Assembly: GCA_937877625.1 (NCBI GenBank)
Contig: CALFJG010000042.1
Location: forward strand, 1 to 14,453
Length of the DNA stretch: 14,453 nt
Direction of reading: 5' to 3'
DNA from: an uncultured Prevotellaceae bacterium
GTDB taxonomy: Bacteria > Bacteroidota > Bacteroidia > Bacteroidales > Bacteroidaceae
Position numbers and translations under genes: made by a program. A model generated the notes under the pieces. The model was given only the letters and a program-made list of their open reading frames with translations. It was not told the DNA's origin and ran no database searches. Positions 7,832-14,403 of this stretch are shown piece by piece. Each line of letters opens with the position of its first letter. The first letter of the stretch is position 1.

Positions 7832-9256
7832 TTATTCGTGGTTGTTCACCGTGGTTAGCACGGTCTTATTGATGTAGTAGGGATAGCGCCGACGAAGCTG
7901 GTCCACCCATCGTTGTTCAAGCACGTTTTGATAGTCGGCTACTACCTGTTGCTGCACGTCTTCGTAGCTCTGTGGCTGTTTGAGCGTGCGGCCTACGGCT
8001 TTTTCGTAGGGGAAGGCGGCGAGTGGCTGCGATTTGCCTCCAAAGACGAGGCGGTCTATCGTGGTGTTGTCGCCGGCTTTGGCGATGATTTGTTTGCTTA
8101 CCCGCACTTGCTGTCCGTCTTGATTAAATTCGGCATCAACGAGTTGCGAGAGGTTGTCGGCTCCGGCGTGTTTTTTCACGAACGACACGGCACGCTTCAG
8201 GAGTTTCTTCGTTTTGGCCTGCACGACATATCCTTTGAAGTGGGGGGTGTCCCAGGCATATTGCGCACGGTTTTGCTCAAACTGTTGCTGTAAGCCTGCG
8301 GCATCAGCGACGGCGGGCTTCCACACCTCGTTTTGTGCGGCCTCGTAGAGAAGCAGGCCTTCGCGGTATTCCTGTATGAGGTAGCGCAGGGTGGCATCGT
8401 CGCCTATGTGTTGCTGCAACACGCTGTCGAGTATGGCCTCGCGTGTGAGTGTGCCGCCGCTCTGGGCAATGAGTTTCTCTATGCGATTGTTGGCAGAGGC
8501 CTCTTCTATGCCCTGACGTTTTAGGCTGGAGATGATTTGCTCATACATCTGTTCGAAGGGCTCCAGCTGCTTGCGCTCGCGCATCTTAATGATGTGGTAG
8601 CCGTAGGGGGTGAGTACGGGGTGCGACAACTCGCCCGCCTGTAGGGCGTAGGCGGCATCCTCAAACTCTTTCACCAATTCGCCCGGGCCTACCGGACGTA
8701 TCGCCCCGCCGTAGCGTGCCGAGCCAGGGTCTTGGCTTACGTTCATTGCCAGCTCGGCGAAGTCGGCTCCGCCAAGCAAGGCGTTATATATGCTGTCGGC
8801 ACGCCTGCGCACGGCTTCTTTCTGTTCCGCTGTGGCATCGGCGGGTACAAGCAGCAGGATGTGCGACAGGTAGAGAATGTCCTTTCCGCCGAGGTGTTCT
8901 GCCGTTTGGTCGTAGAGGCTGCGAGCTATGCTGTCGATAAATGATTGGTCAACCAGGTAGGGCGTGAGTTGCATATCGCGATAGGTGCGAAACTCGGCTA
9001 AGAGCGAGCCTACGGTGTCCAAGCCGGCGTCTTCGGCGGCCAACACCTTGAGCTTGTAGTTGAGATACATCTCGGCGTATTCTTCGGGCGTTTTTTCCTC
9101 TACAGCTCCTTGGTCGCCGCTGTTTTTGTTGTAGGAGTATTCAAACTCGCCGCGTGTCACTTGAAAATGTCCCACGGTCATCAGCACGGGGTCGCTCTGT
9201 GCAGCGGCAACCAGTGTAAAGAGTCCGATGGCGAGTGTGGAAAGGATTTTTTTCAT
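7832..9256 (-). CDS. Periplasmic peptidyl-prolyl isomerase with one parvulin domain
   Basis: 474 aa from the ATG at 9256. This start is chosen over one 60 bases upstream because it places MKKILSTLAIGLFTLVAAAQ, a typical signal peptide, at the N-terminus. Residues 25-120 are a helical chaperone region with the PEEYAEMYLNYKLKVLAAED pattern of SurA/PpiD-like proteins. A single parvulin domain spans about 126-228, from LYLSHILLLV through the glycine pair in YGGAI to YGYHIIKMRERK. A long C-terminal region (230-474) has no motif I recognise and ends in a basic, Tyr-rich segment (RRRYPYYINK). It is distinct in sequence from the SurA-like protein next to it, so the pair may have different clients. 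It is the first gene of the tight cluster, 159 bp after guaB. I find no exact TAnnTTTG box in that gap, so it may depend on guaB read-through. Confidence 0.88.
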   Translation of the reverse strand: MKKILSTLAIGLFTLVAAAQSDPVLMTVGHFQVTRGEFEYSYNKNSGDQGAVEEKTPEEYAEMYLNYKLKVLAAEDAGLDTVGSLLAEFRTYRDMQLTPYLVDQSFIDSIARSLYDQTAEHLGGKDILYLSHILLLVPADATAEQKEAVRRRADSIYNALLGGADFAELAMNVSQDPGSARYGGAIRPVGPGELVKEFEDAAYALQAGELSHPVLTPYGYHIIKMRERKQLEPFEQMYEQIISSLKRQGIEEASANNRIEKLIAQSGGTLTREAILDSVLQQHIGDDATLRYLIQEYREGLLLYEAAQNEVWKPAVADAAGLQQQFEQNRAQYAWDTPHFKGYVVQAKTKKLLKRAVSFVKKHAGADNLSQLVDAEFNQDGQQVRVSKQIIAKAGDNTTIDRLVFGGKSQPLAAFPYEKAVGRTLKQPQSYEDVQQQVVADYQNVLEQRWVDQLRRRYPYYINKTVLTTVNNHE

Positions 9257-9415
9257 CGTAGAAAAGTGTTTTTTTTGTTGGCCTAAGGTAATCGGCCTAT
9301 CTGTTTTTACCGGCATCGGAGCAGGGTTTTATTATCTCCGCCGGCTGGTTGTATTCGTGGTTTTTGGGAGTTTTGTAGGATAGAACGAGGTGCTCCGCCG
9401 TTGTTGCGGCGCGGG

Positions 9416-10900
9416 TTATAGTTCGGGGCGGCTATAGTTCGGGGCTTCGCTGGTAATGGTGATGTCGTGGGGGTGGCTCTCGTTTACGCCGGCACCGGTG
9501 ATACGCACGAATTTGGCGTTGTGGAGGGCGTTGATGTCGGCGGCTCCGCAGTAGCCCATACCCGAGCGCAGGCCGCCGCAGAGTTGATAGAGTACCTCTT
9601 GCACGCTACCTTTGTAGGGCACACGTCCGGCAATGCCCTCGGGCACGAGTTTCTTCGTCTCTTTCACCCCGCTCTGGAAGTAGCGGTCGCTGCTGCCGTT
9701 TTCCATAGCTTCGAGGCTGCCCATGCCGCGATACGTCTTGAACTTGCGTCCGTTGAAGATGATGGTCTCGCCCGGCGACTCCTCGGTGCCTGCTACCAAC
9801 GAGCCTATCATTACGCAGTTGCCGCCTGCGGCTAAGGCTTTTACCACGTCGCCGCTGTAGCGCAGGCCACCGTCGGCAATCAGGGGTACGCCGGTGCCGG
9901 CAAGGGCTTGGCTCACATCGTAAACGGCACTGAGCTGTGGCACACCCACGCCGGCCACGATACGTGTGGTGCAGATACTGCCAGGGCCTATCCCCACTTT
10001 CACGCCGTCGGCACCATTCTCGGCAAGCAGCCGTGCCGCCTCGCCCGTTGCTACGTTGCCCACCACGATATCTACCCCGGAGAAGGCACCTTTGGCTTCG
10101 CAAAGCTTCTCTACTACTCCGCGGCTGTGGCCGTGTGCTGTGTCGATGACGATGGCATCTACCCCGGCATCTACCAGTGCCTGCATACGTTGCAACGTGT
10201 CTGCCGTCACACCCACACCTGCCGCGACGCGTAGCCGGCCTTTAGCGTCTTTGCAGGCCATAGGCTTGTCTTTGGCTTTGGTGATGTCTTTATACGTGAT
10301 AAGGCCTACGAGGTGTCCTTCGCGATCTACCACGGGAAGCTTCTCTATCTTGTTTTCCTGTAGGATACGCGCGGCCTCGGCCAGATCTACTTGCTGTTGC
10401 GTCACCACGAGGTTCTCACTCGTCATCACGCTTTCCACGGGTTTCTCTAAATCGCGCTCAAAACGCAAGTCGCGGTTCGTTACGATGCCCACGAGATGCC
10501 GCCCGGTATCTACCACAGGAATGCCGCCGATGTGGTACTCGGCCATAAGTGACAGCGCATCGCCCACCGTGCGCCCGCGCTCTATCGTCACCGGGTCGTA
10601 AATCATTCCGTTTTCGGCACGCTTCACGATGGCCACCTGCCGAGCCTGTTCTTCTATGCTCATGTTCTTGTGTACCACACCGATGCCGCCCTCGCGGGCT
10701 ATGGCAATGGCCATCGTGGCTTCTGTCACGGTGTCCATCGCGGCGGTGACAAATGGAATCTGAAGCGGAATGTGGCGAGAGAAGCGCGAGGCCAAACTTA
10801 CTTCGCGCGGAAGTACTTTGCTGTAAGCGGGGATAAGCAGGACGTCGTCGAATGTCAGACCGTCCATCACAATCTTGTCGTTGGTAAAATTAGCAGCCAT
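9416..10900 (-). CDS. guaB: Inosine-5'-monophosphate dehydrogenase
   Basis: 494 aa from the ATG at 10900; the in-frame GTG just upstream is not needed. The enzyme oxidises IMP to XMP with NAD+, the committed step to guanine nucleotides, in the cytoplasm as a tetramer. The (beta/alpha)8 barrel starts with GLTFDDVLLIPAYS and is interrupted at about 97-215 by two CBS domains (IGGIPVVD, LVGIVTNRDL; then IEKLPVVD, LVGLITYKDI). The catalytic loop GPGSICTTR carries the thioimidate-forming Cys310. VAAGVG, IADGGLRYSGD, GRKFKTYRGMGS and the flap residues SSDRYFQ complete the active site. Its length is standard for bacterial IMPDH. All expected residues are present. A short untranslated leader with a candidate promoter precedes it. 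Confidence 0.98.
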   Translation of the reverse strand: MAANFTNDKIVMDGLTFDDVLLIPAYSKVLPREVSLASRFSRHIPLQIPFVTAAMDTVTEATMAIAIAREGGIGVVHKNMSIEEQARQVAIVKRAENGMIYDPVTIERGRTVGDALSLMAEYHIGGIPVVDTGRHLVGIVTNRDLRFERDLEKPVESVMTSENLVVTQQQVDLAEAARILQENKIEKLPVVDREGHLVGLITYKDITKAKDKPMACKDAKGRLRVAAGVGVTADTLQRMQALVDAGVDAIVIDTAHGHSRGVVEKLCEAKGAFSGVDIVVGNVATGEAARLLAENGADGVKVGIGPGSICTTRIVAGVGVPQLSAVYDVSQALAGTGVPLIADGGLRYSGDVVKALAAGGNCVMIGSLVAGTEESPGETIIFNGRKFKTYRGMGSLEAMENGSSDRYFQSGVKETKKLVPEGIAGRVPYKGSVQEVLYQLCGGLRSGMGYCGAADINALHNAKFVRITGAGVNESHPHDITITSEAPNYSRPEL

Positions 10901-10923
10901 CACACAAAATTTTTATCTGGCCG

Positions 10924-10931
10924 CAAAAATA
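10924..10931 (-). promoter_or_regulatory. Candidate -7 promoter box for guaB
   Basis: Read on the - strand the site is TATTTTTG, an exact TAnnTTTG match, 23 bases before the guaB ATG. A TTTG -33 element is not evident at the usual spacing, so confidence is limited. It lies about 110 bases from the near edge of the palindromic element's arms. Confidence 0.35.
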
Positions 10932-11040
10932 CGAAAAAGACCTGGTTCCTGCTTGACATAAGCCTTTTTCTTTGATTTTTTTCACACTCTGTTATCTTCC
11001 TTTACCCGCCTTTTCTAAACTTTCTCCGACAAAGAAAATA

Positions 11041-11160
11041 CATAGTCGGACTAATTCTTCAAAGTGTGACTATATTTGTATAAATATAACCTATATTCCG
11101 CAAAATATAGCCTATATTTGCATAAATATAGGCACACTTTGAAGAATTAGTCCGACTATG
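11041..11160. mobile_element. Candidate MITE: 120-bp palindromic element bordered by TA
   Basis: The arms 11041-11068 and 11133-11160 are perfect 28-bp inverted repeats (CATAGTCGGACTAATTCTTC... against its reverse complement). Each is bordered by TA (11039-11040 and 11161-11162), the target duplication left by Tc1/mariner/IS630-type transposition. By hand count, 54 of 62 positions pair across the whole 11039-11162 span, centred at 11100/11101. A further TCCGA/TCGGA pair sits at exactly symmetric positions, 11025-11029 and 11172-11176. There is no room for a transposase, so this would be a non-autonomous element. The alternative is a host-made hairpin acting as terminator for the HD gene or regulator of guaB. 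A second copy elsewhere in the genome would decide. Confidence 0.5.
11071..11130. repeat. Near-identical 18-nt direct repeats inside the palindrome
   Basis: TATATTTGTATAAATATA (11071-11088) and TATATTTGCATAAATATA (11113-11130) differ at one base. Each is itself a dyad, TATATTT-4 nt-AAATATA. Between them lies a third AT-rich dyad, CTATATT (11091-11097) with AATATAG (11104-11110). Both copies also contain TATATTTG, a chance-level match to the -7 consensus on the + strand. The spacing between copies is 42 bp, about four helical turns. Confidence 0.7.
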
Positions 11161-11199
11161 TAAAAAACTAATCGGACTTCTTTTCTTTTTTGGCTGATG

Positions 11200-11754
11200 C
11201 TATTCGTATTTCTCCGCCCACCGCAGGAATTTCCTCACACCTGCTTGGCCGAACTTGGCGAGTTTGCCGGCTGCCTCTGCCACGCTGCGTGTGCGTTCGG
11301 GGTGCGTCTTGGAAAAGAATTTGTCGGCGTAGCAAATAATCTGTTCCTCCTCGCTCTCGGGGCTGAAATCGCGAGCGGGGAGTGGTAGGCGTTGTGTGCG
11401 AATGTGCTCGGCGGTGAGGCCTGTACCAGTGTGTCGCTCACAAACGCGGGCTAATGCCTCTAAGCCCTCCCTCCGCAGCATTTCAGCACCCAAGCGGCCG
11501 TGGAGCAGATACGGCTGAGTGCCGTGGCAGTGGATTACCGGGGCATCGGTCTGAAAGATACCTATGTCGTGGAGCATTGCGGCGTGGAAGAGGAAGCGTG
11601 TGTCGGCGTGCAACTCGGGGTGGCGACCGGCAATATGTAAGGCACGGCGCGCCACGCTCAGACTGTGTTCCACCAAGAGCCAACGCAGCGGGCCGTCATC
11701 AGGATAGTAGCGGCGGATGAGAGCCAGCGAGTCAAATTGAGGAGGGAGTAGCAT
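11200..11754 (-). CDS. HD-domain metal-dependent phosphohydrolase
   Basis: 184 aa, ATG at 11754. It has the full HD signature: H30 (VEHS), H62-D63 (MLHDIG) and D144 (CYADKF), with RHTG at 107-110 as a further metal-site candidate. The HDIG form and length recall small stand-alone HD hydrolases acting on nucleotides or other phosphoesters, but the substrate cannot be read from sequence. No signal peptide or membrane segment is seen, so it is probably cytoplasmic. The gene starts 22 bp after the umuC stop on the same strand, so it is likely the third gene of the umuDC transcript. A role in nucleotide clean-up during damage is conceivable but unproven. The palindromic element lies 38 bp beyond its stop. 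Confidence 0.85.
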   Translation of the reverse strand: MLLPPQFDSLALIRRYYPDDGPLRWLLVEHSLSVARRALHIAGRHPELHADTRFLFHAAMLHDIGIFQTDAPVIHCHGTQPYLLHGRLGAEMLRREGLEALARVCERHTGTGLTAEHIRTQRLPLPARDFSPESEEEQIICYADKFFSKTHPERTRSVAEAAGKLAKFGQAGVRKFLRWAEKYE

Positions 11755-11776
11755 AGAACAACGTTTTGTGCGGTTG

Positions 11777-13045
11777 TTATCTCACGCGAATGATGTCGGA
11801 TAGTGACGTGGTATAGGCGGGCGATTTGTGGTCGGCGCGCAAACAATCGGCAAAGTGGCCACCCGATTGCACGGCGCAGTGCAACGCGTTTTGGCCATAA
11901 CGCTGATTTACAGCATCTATGGCGCGCTGTAGCGATTCTTGTTTCGTGCGGTTTACGCGGTCGAACAAATCGGGTAGGATGTCGCGCTGCCGACAAATGT
12001 CGGAAGCGATAATCCCCGCTTTCTTGTAGTGGTATTGTTCCGACTTCCAAGTGCTGCGAAGCACCTGCAATGCCGCAGAGGTGATTTCGGGCAGCGAGGC
12101 CGTGGGGACGGCGAACTGCTGTGTGCCTTGCAGGTAGTCGGTGGGCTGATCGCGACGAAACATACTGGTGTGGGCGAAGACTATCAGCGAGCGTGTGGCG
12201 GCAGCCTGCTTACGCAACTTGCGAACGGTTTCAGCAGCAAAACCCGCCACGGCTTCTTCCAACGCCGAGAGCGTGTTGAGGCCCCCGGCGGCGAAACTGC
12301 GGCTCGTGCAGAGCGTTTTGTTCACCGGCAACTCCTCCACCGAGATACACGCCTCGCCGCGCAGCTCGCGCCACGTGCGCAAGCCCGTGATGCTGAAATT
12401 GCGGCGAACACGCTCGGCTTTCATCTGCGAGAAATCCCACGCCGTATGAATGCCAAAGGTGCGCAAACGCTCCGACATACGATGCCCTATGCCCCACACT
12501 TCGGACACCGGGGTGAGACGTAGGGCGGTTTCTCGCTTCGACGCGCTGTCTATCACGCAGCAACCGTGGTAGCCCCTGTAGCGCTTCGCAAACTTGCTAC
12601 CTATCTTTGCTAAGGTGCGCGTGGGGGCTATGCCCATAGAAACGGGGATGCCCGTGCCGCGACCCACGGTACGCACGATGCGTTCGCCGTAAGCCGTGAG
12701 CGACGTACCATCGCCCATACCACTCAGGTCGAGAAAGGCCTCGTCGATGCTGTAAACCTCTAAGCGCGGCGTGAACTCACTCAGAAGCCACATCACACGG
12801 CGCGACATATCGCCGTAAAGCGTGTAGTTGCTGCTGAAAACCATCACGCCGTAACGCTCAAGCACTCCGCGCACCTGAAAAAAAACATCACCACGCTTCA
12901 GACCCAACGCCTTGGCCTCGGGGCTAAGGGCTATCAAGCAACCATCGTTGTTGCTAAGCACCACAACGGGATGCCGCTGCAAATCGGGGCGAAACACCCG
13001 TTCGCACGACACATAAAAGTTGTTGCAGTCCACAAGGCCAAACAT
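11777..13045 (-). CDS. umuC: Y-family translesion DNA polymerase UmuC (Pol V catalytic subunit)
   Basis: 422 aa, the same length as E. coli UmuC, ATG at 13045. The polymerase copies past lesions with low fidelity, normally with cleaved UmuD. The palm begins LVDCNNFY with metal ligand D6. SNNDGCLIALSPEAKALG (31-48) is a UmuC hallmark, and YSIDEAFLDLS carries the catalytic pair D101-E102. VSMGIAPTRTLAKIGSK lies in the palm, and the helix-hairpin-helix region includes VWGIGHRMSERL. The C-terminal part is the little-finger domain followed by a DUF4113-like end (RYGQNALH to KSPAYTTSLSDI). It starts 4 bp after the umuD stop, so the two are translationally close. No damage to the reading frame or missing key residue is seen. 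Confidence 0.97.
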   Translation of the reverse strand: MFGLVDCNNFYVSCERVFRPDLQRHPVVVLSNNDGCLIALSPEAKALGLKRGDVFFQVRGVLERYGVMVFSSNYTLYGDMSRRVMWLLSEFTPRLEVYSIDEAFLDLSGMGDGTSLTAYGERIVRTVGRGTGIPVSMGIAPTRTLAKIGSKFAKRYRGYHGCCVIDSASKRETALRLTPVSEVWGIGHRMSERLRTFGIHTAWDFSQMKAERVRRNFSITGLRTWRELRGEACISVEELPVNKTLCTSRSFAAGGLNTLSALEEAVAGFAAETVRKLRKQAAATRSLIVFAHTSMFRRDQPTDYLQGTQQFAVPTASLPEITSAALQVLRSTWKSEQYHYKKAGIIASDICRQRDILPDLFDRVNRTKQESLQRAIDAVNQRYGQNALHCAVQSGGHFADCLRADHKSPAYTTSLSDIIRVR

Positions 13046-13049
13046 CTTC

Positions 13050-13499
13050 TTAACGCTGTTTTTTTATCGTATAGGTCACTACGCCCCACACCACAAACTC
13101 CTCCTCCTCGCCGACGTGGATAGGGAGAAACGCAGGGTTGGCCGGCAAGAGCGTAATGCCATTATCGCCGGCCTCACGGTGAATGGTCTTCATCGTGAAC
13201 TCACCGTTGAGAAACGCTACCACAACGTCGCCCTCACGAGGCTCTAACGACTTGTCTATCACTACCAAGTCGCCGTCTTCAATGCCACGACCCTGCATAG
13301 AATCGCCCAACACACGAGCGTAGAACGTGGACGCAGGATGGCTCACTAACGTGCGGTTTAAGTCAATAGCACCCTGTAAATAACCCTCGGCAGGAGAAGG
13401 AAAACCGCCAACCACAGGGCTTAACGCCAGAGGCAATGGCTGTGCCGACGACAAATCAGCACTGAATATCTCAAGGGTCACTTCGTTTTTTGCAGACAT
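13050..13499 (-). CDS. umuD: UmuD, self-cleaving S24 peptidase partner of UmuC
   Basis: 149 aa, ATG at 13499, about ten residues longer than E. coli UmuD. The LexA-like fold has GDSM with nucleophile S67 and general base K104 in EFTMKTI, spaced as in E. coli (S60, K97). The self-cleavage site aligns at VGGFPSP (30-36), between G31 and G32; E. coli has Cys-Gly there. Cleavage stimulated by RecA filaments yields UmuD', which activates the polymerase. The first ~28 residues, removed on cleavage, are low in motif content. It is the first gene of the operon. No clear SOS operator or TAnnTTTG box could be confirmed in the 240 bases upstream, so the regulation is unresolved. Confidence 0.95.
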   Translation of the reverse strand: MSAKNEVTLEIFSADLSSAQPLPLALSPVVGGFPSPAEGYLQGAIDLNRTLVSHPASTFYARVLGDSMQGRGIEDGDLVVIDKSLEPREGDVVVAFLNGEFTMKTIHREAGDNGITLLPANPAFLPIHVGEEEEFVVWGVVTYTIKKQR

Positions 13500-14088
13500 A
13501 ATTCTTAAAATGCTTAACCCCGTGGGTCAATGTATCGGACATATCAATAGCGAAACGGCTTGCAAGTTTACAAAAAACATCGAGGAGCGAAATCTCCTGC
13601 CGCCAATTTTATAATGCAACGCAGCATAAATTTCCGGTAAAAGCATCAAGTTCAGCCCTCTAACCATATCAACCCGCGTAAATGCCCATACCAAAACAAC
13701 ATCGCCCTATCTTCTATCCAAAAGTCTCGTCCGAGCCGTTCTTTTCCGCCTGCCTCCCCTTCCATTTCCCCTGCTTCCCCTTCCCCTCTCCCCTGCTTCC
13801 CCCTCTTTTCCCCTGCTTCCCCTTCTTTTTCCCCTGTTTCCCCCTCTTTTCCCCCTGCCTCCCCCTCTTTTCCCCCTGCTTCCCCCTCCTTTTCCCCTGC
13901 TTCCCCTTCCCTTCTCCTTTCCGTTGCCAGTTTTCTCTGTTTTATTTTTTCATTTTTGCCATCTCAGCCTTTCAAAGGTTGGGAATCGTACTTTTTAGTT
14001 TGTTTTATTCATTTGTGTGATAGTCATTGTTTTACGTTGATTTTTTCTCGTTTTGCTTATATTTTTTTTGAAAAAAGTTTAAAAAAGA
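13500..14088. other. Non-coding region between umuD and the rRNA promoter
   Basis: No credible gene is seen. Close to umuD (13500-13680) there are AT-rich bases and one small dyad, AGGAG (13583-13587) with CTCCT (13594-13598) around a 6-nt loop. CTTGCAAG at 13560-13567 is a perfect 8-bp palindrome, but I cannot assign it to a repressor. From 13751 the tandem polypyrimidine repeat takes over. From about 13925 the sequence is very T-rich, with a short dyad CCTTT-C-AAAGG at 13969-13979. The region separates diverging transcription units (umuDC to the left, rRNA to the right), so promoters for both should lie here. Confidence 0.6.
13751..13917. repeat. 21-bp polypyrimidine tandem repeat, eight units
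   Basis: Eight copies of a TG(C/T)(C/T)TCCCC core followed by a C/T-rich spacer begin at 13751, 13772, 13794, 13814, 13835, 13856, 13877 and 13898. The spacing is 21, 22, 20, 21, 21, 21 and 21 bp. The + strand is almost purely C and T from about 13740 to 13920, broken mainly by the G of each core. The - strand is thus G-rich with many GGGG runs, which could form G-quadruplexes or triplex (H-DNA). Two helical turns per unit keep each core on the same face of the DNA. An open frame through it encodes Phe/Pro/Cys heptads, judged a by-product of the 21-bp period. Confidence 0.9.
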
Positions 14089-14121
14089 TTTGTTTTAAAG
14101 TTTGTTTGTGTAGTACTTTTG
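14089..14121 (+). promoter_or_regulatory. rRNA operon promoter
   Basis: TTTG (14089-14092), a 21-nt spacer and TACTTTTG (14114-14121) match the Bacteroidetes housekeeping promoter TTTG-N19-21-TAnnTTTG. A run of A- and T-tracts (14061-14088) just upstream resembles an UP element, as expected of a strong rRNA promoter. The start point should fall near 14127, giving a leader of about 275 nt before 16S. Confidence 0.75.
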
Positions 14122-14127
14122 CACCCG

Positions 14128-14403
14128 CAATTGTTCAGCGGGTTACACGGCTGTAACGAGTTGCACCCGTTCTTTGAAAGTTTTCCATACTATAATTAAG
14201 ACAGAGCAGCGTGTTTGTTTCTCCTTTTTGAGCGTACTGTATATATTATATATATGGTATGTTTTGAATTAGAGGGAAGCAGATACAAGGTAGAAAGTTT
14301 CATTTATGCCTTATAGGTTATTATGTTATAGCTTATGAGGCATCAGTCAATTTCTTCAGACAAGAATCAAGATTTAGATTATTACGAACTCACGTAATAT
14401 ATT
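14128..14403 (+). other. 16S rRNA leader with boxA-like element and processing hairpins
   Basis: This is transcribed spacer before 16S. GTTCTTTGAAAG (14169-14180) resembles boxA antitermination elements of rRNA leaders. Near the 5' end are two short dyads, CCCGC/GCGGG (14124-14128 with 14138-14142) and GTTAC/GTAAC (14142-14146 with 14153-14157). An alternating TA stretch lies at 14240-14254. TATTACG (14380-14386) pairs with CGTAATA (14393-14399) over a 6-nt loop directly before mature 16S. The pairing partner for the long RNase III processing stem should lie beyond the window. Confidence 0.65.
14306..14343 (+). other. 16-bp stem-loop in the rRNA leader
   Basis: AUGCCUUAUAGGUUAU (14306-14321) pairs without bulges with AUAGCUUAUGAGGCAU (14328-14343) around the 6-nt loop UAUGUU. 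Three pairs are G-U wobbles (14312 with 14337, 14316 with 14333, 14318 with 14331). The wobbles favour an RNA function over a DNA palindrome. A role in processing or leader folding is inferred. Confidence 0.7.

Noticed and set aside
9257..9415. guaB terminator at CGCCG-6 nt-CGGCG (about 9397-9412)
   Set aside because: The stem is 5 bp and is not followed by a T-run on the - strand, so it is not reported as a terminator.
9966..10601. 211-aa open frame antisense to guaB
   Set aside because: It lies fully inside the well-supported guaB gene, shows Ser/Arg/Thr-rich shadow composition and no domain.
10901..11020. Purine riboswitch upstream of guaB
   Set aside because: The leader is too short from the candidate promoter and no conserved aptamer core is visible.
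13500..13570. SOS (LexA) operator upstream of umuD
   Set aside because: CTTGCAAG and a partial dyad near TATCGGACATA are present, but neither matches an operator I can name, and LexA usage in Bacteroidales varies.
13751..13917. CRISPR-like array
   Set aside because: Units are only 21 bp, spacers are as low in complexity as the repeats, and no cas gene is in the window.
13682..14020. 112-aa open frame of Phe/Pro/Cys heptads on the + strand
   Set aside because: It is created by the 21-bp polypyrimidine repeat, whose period is a multiple of three. It has no recognisable domain, and its composition changes abruptly outside the repeat.
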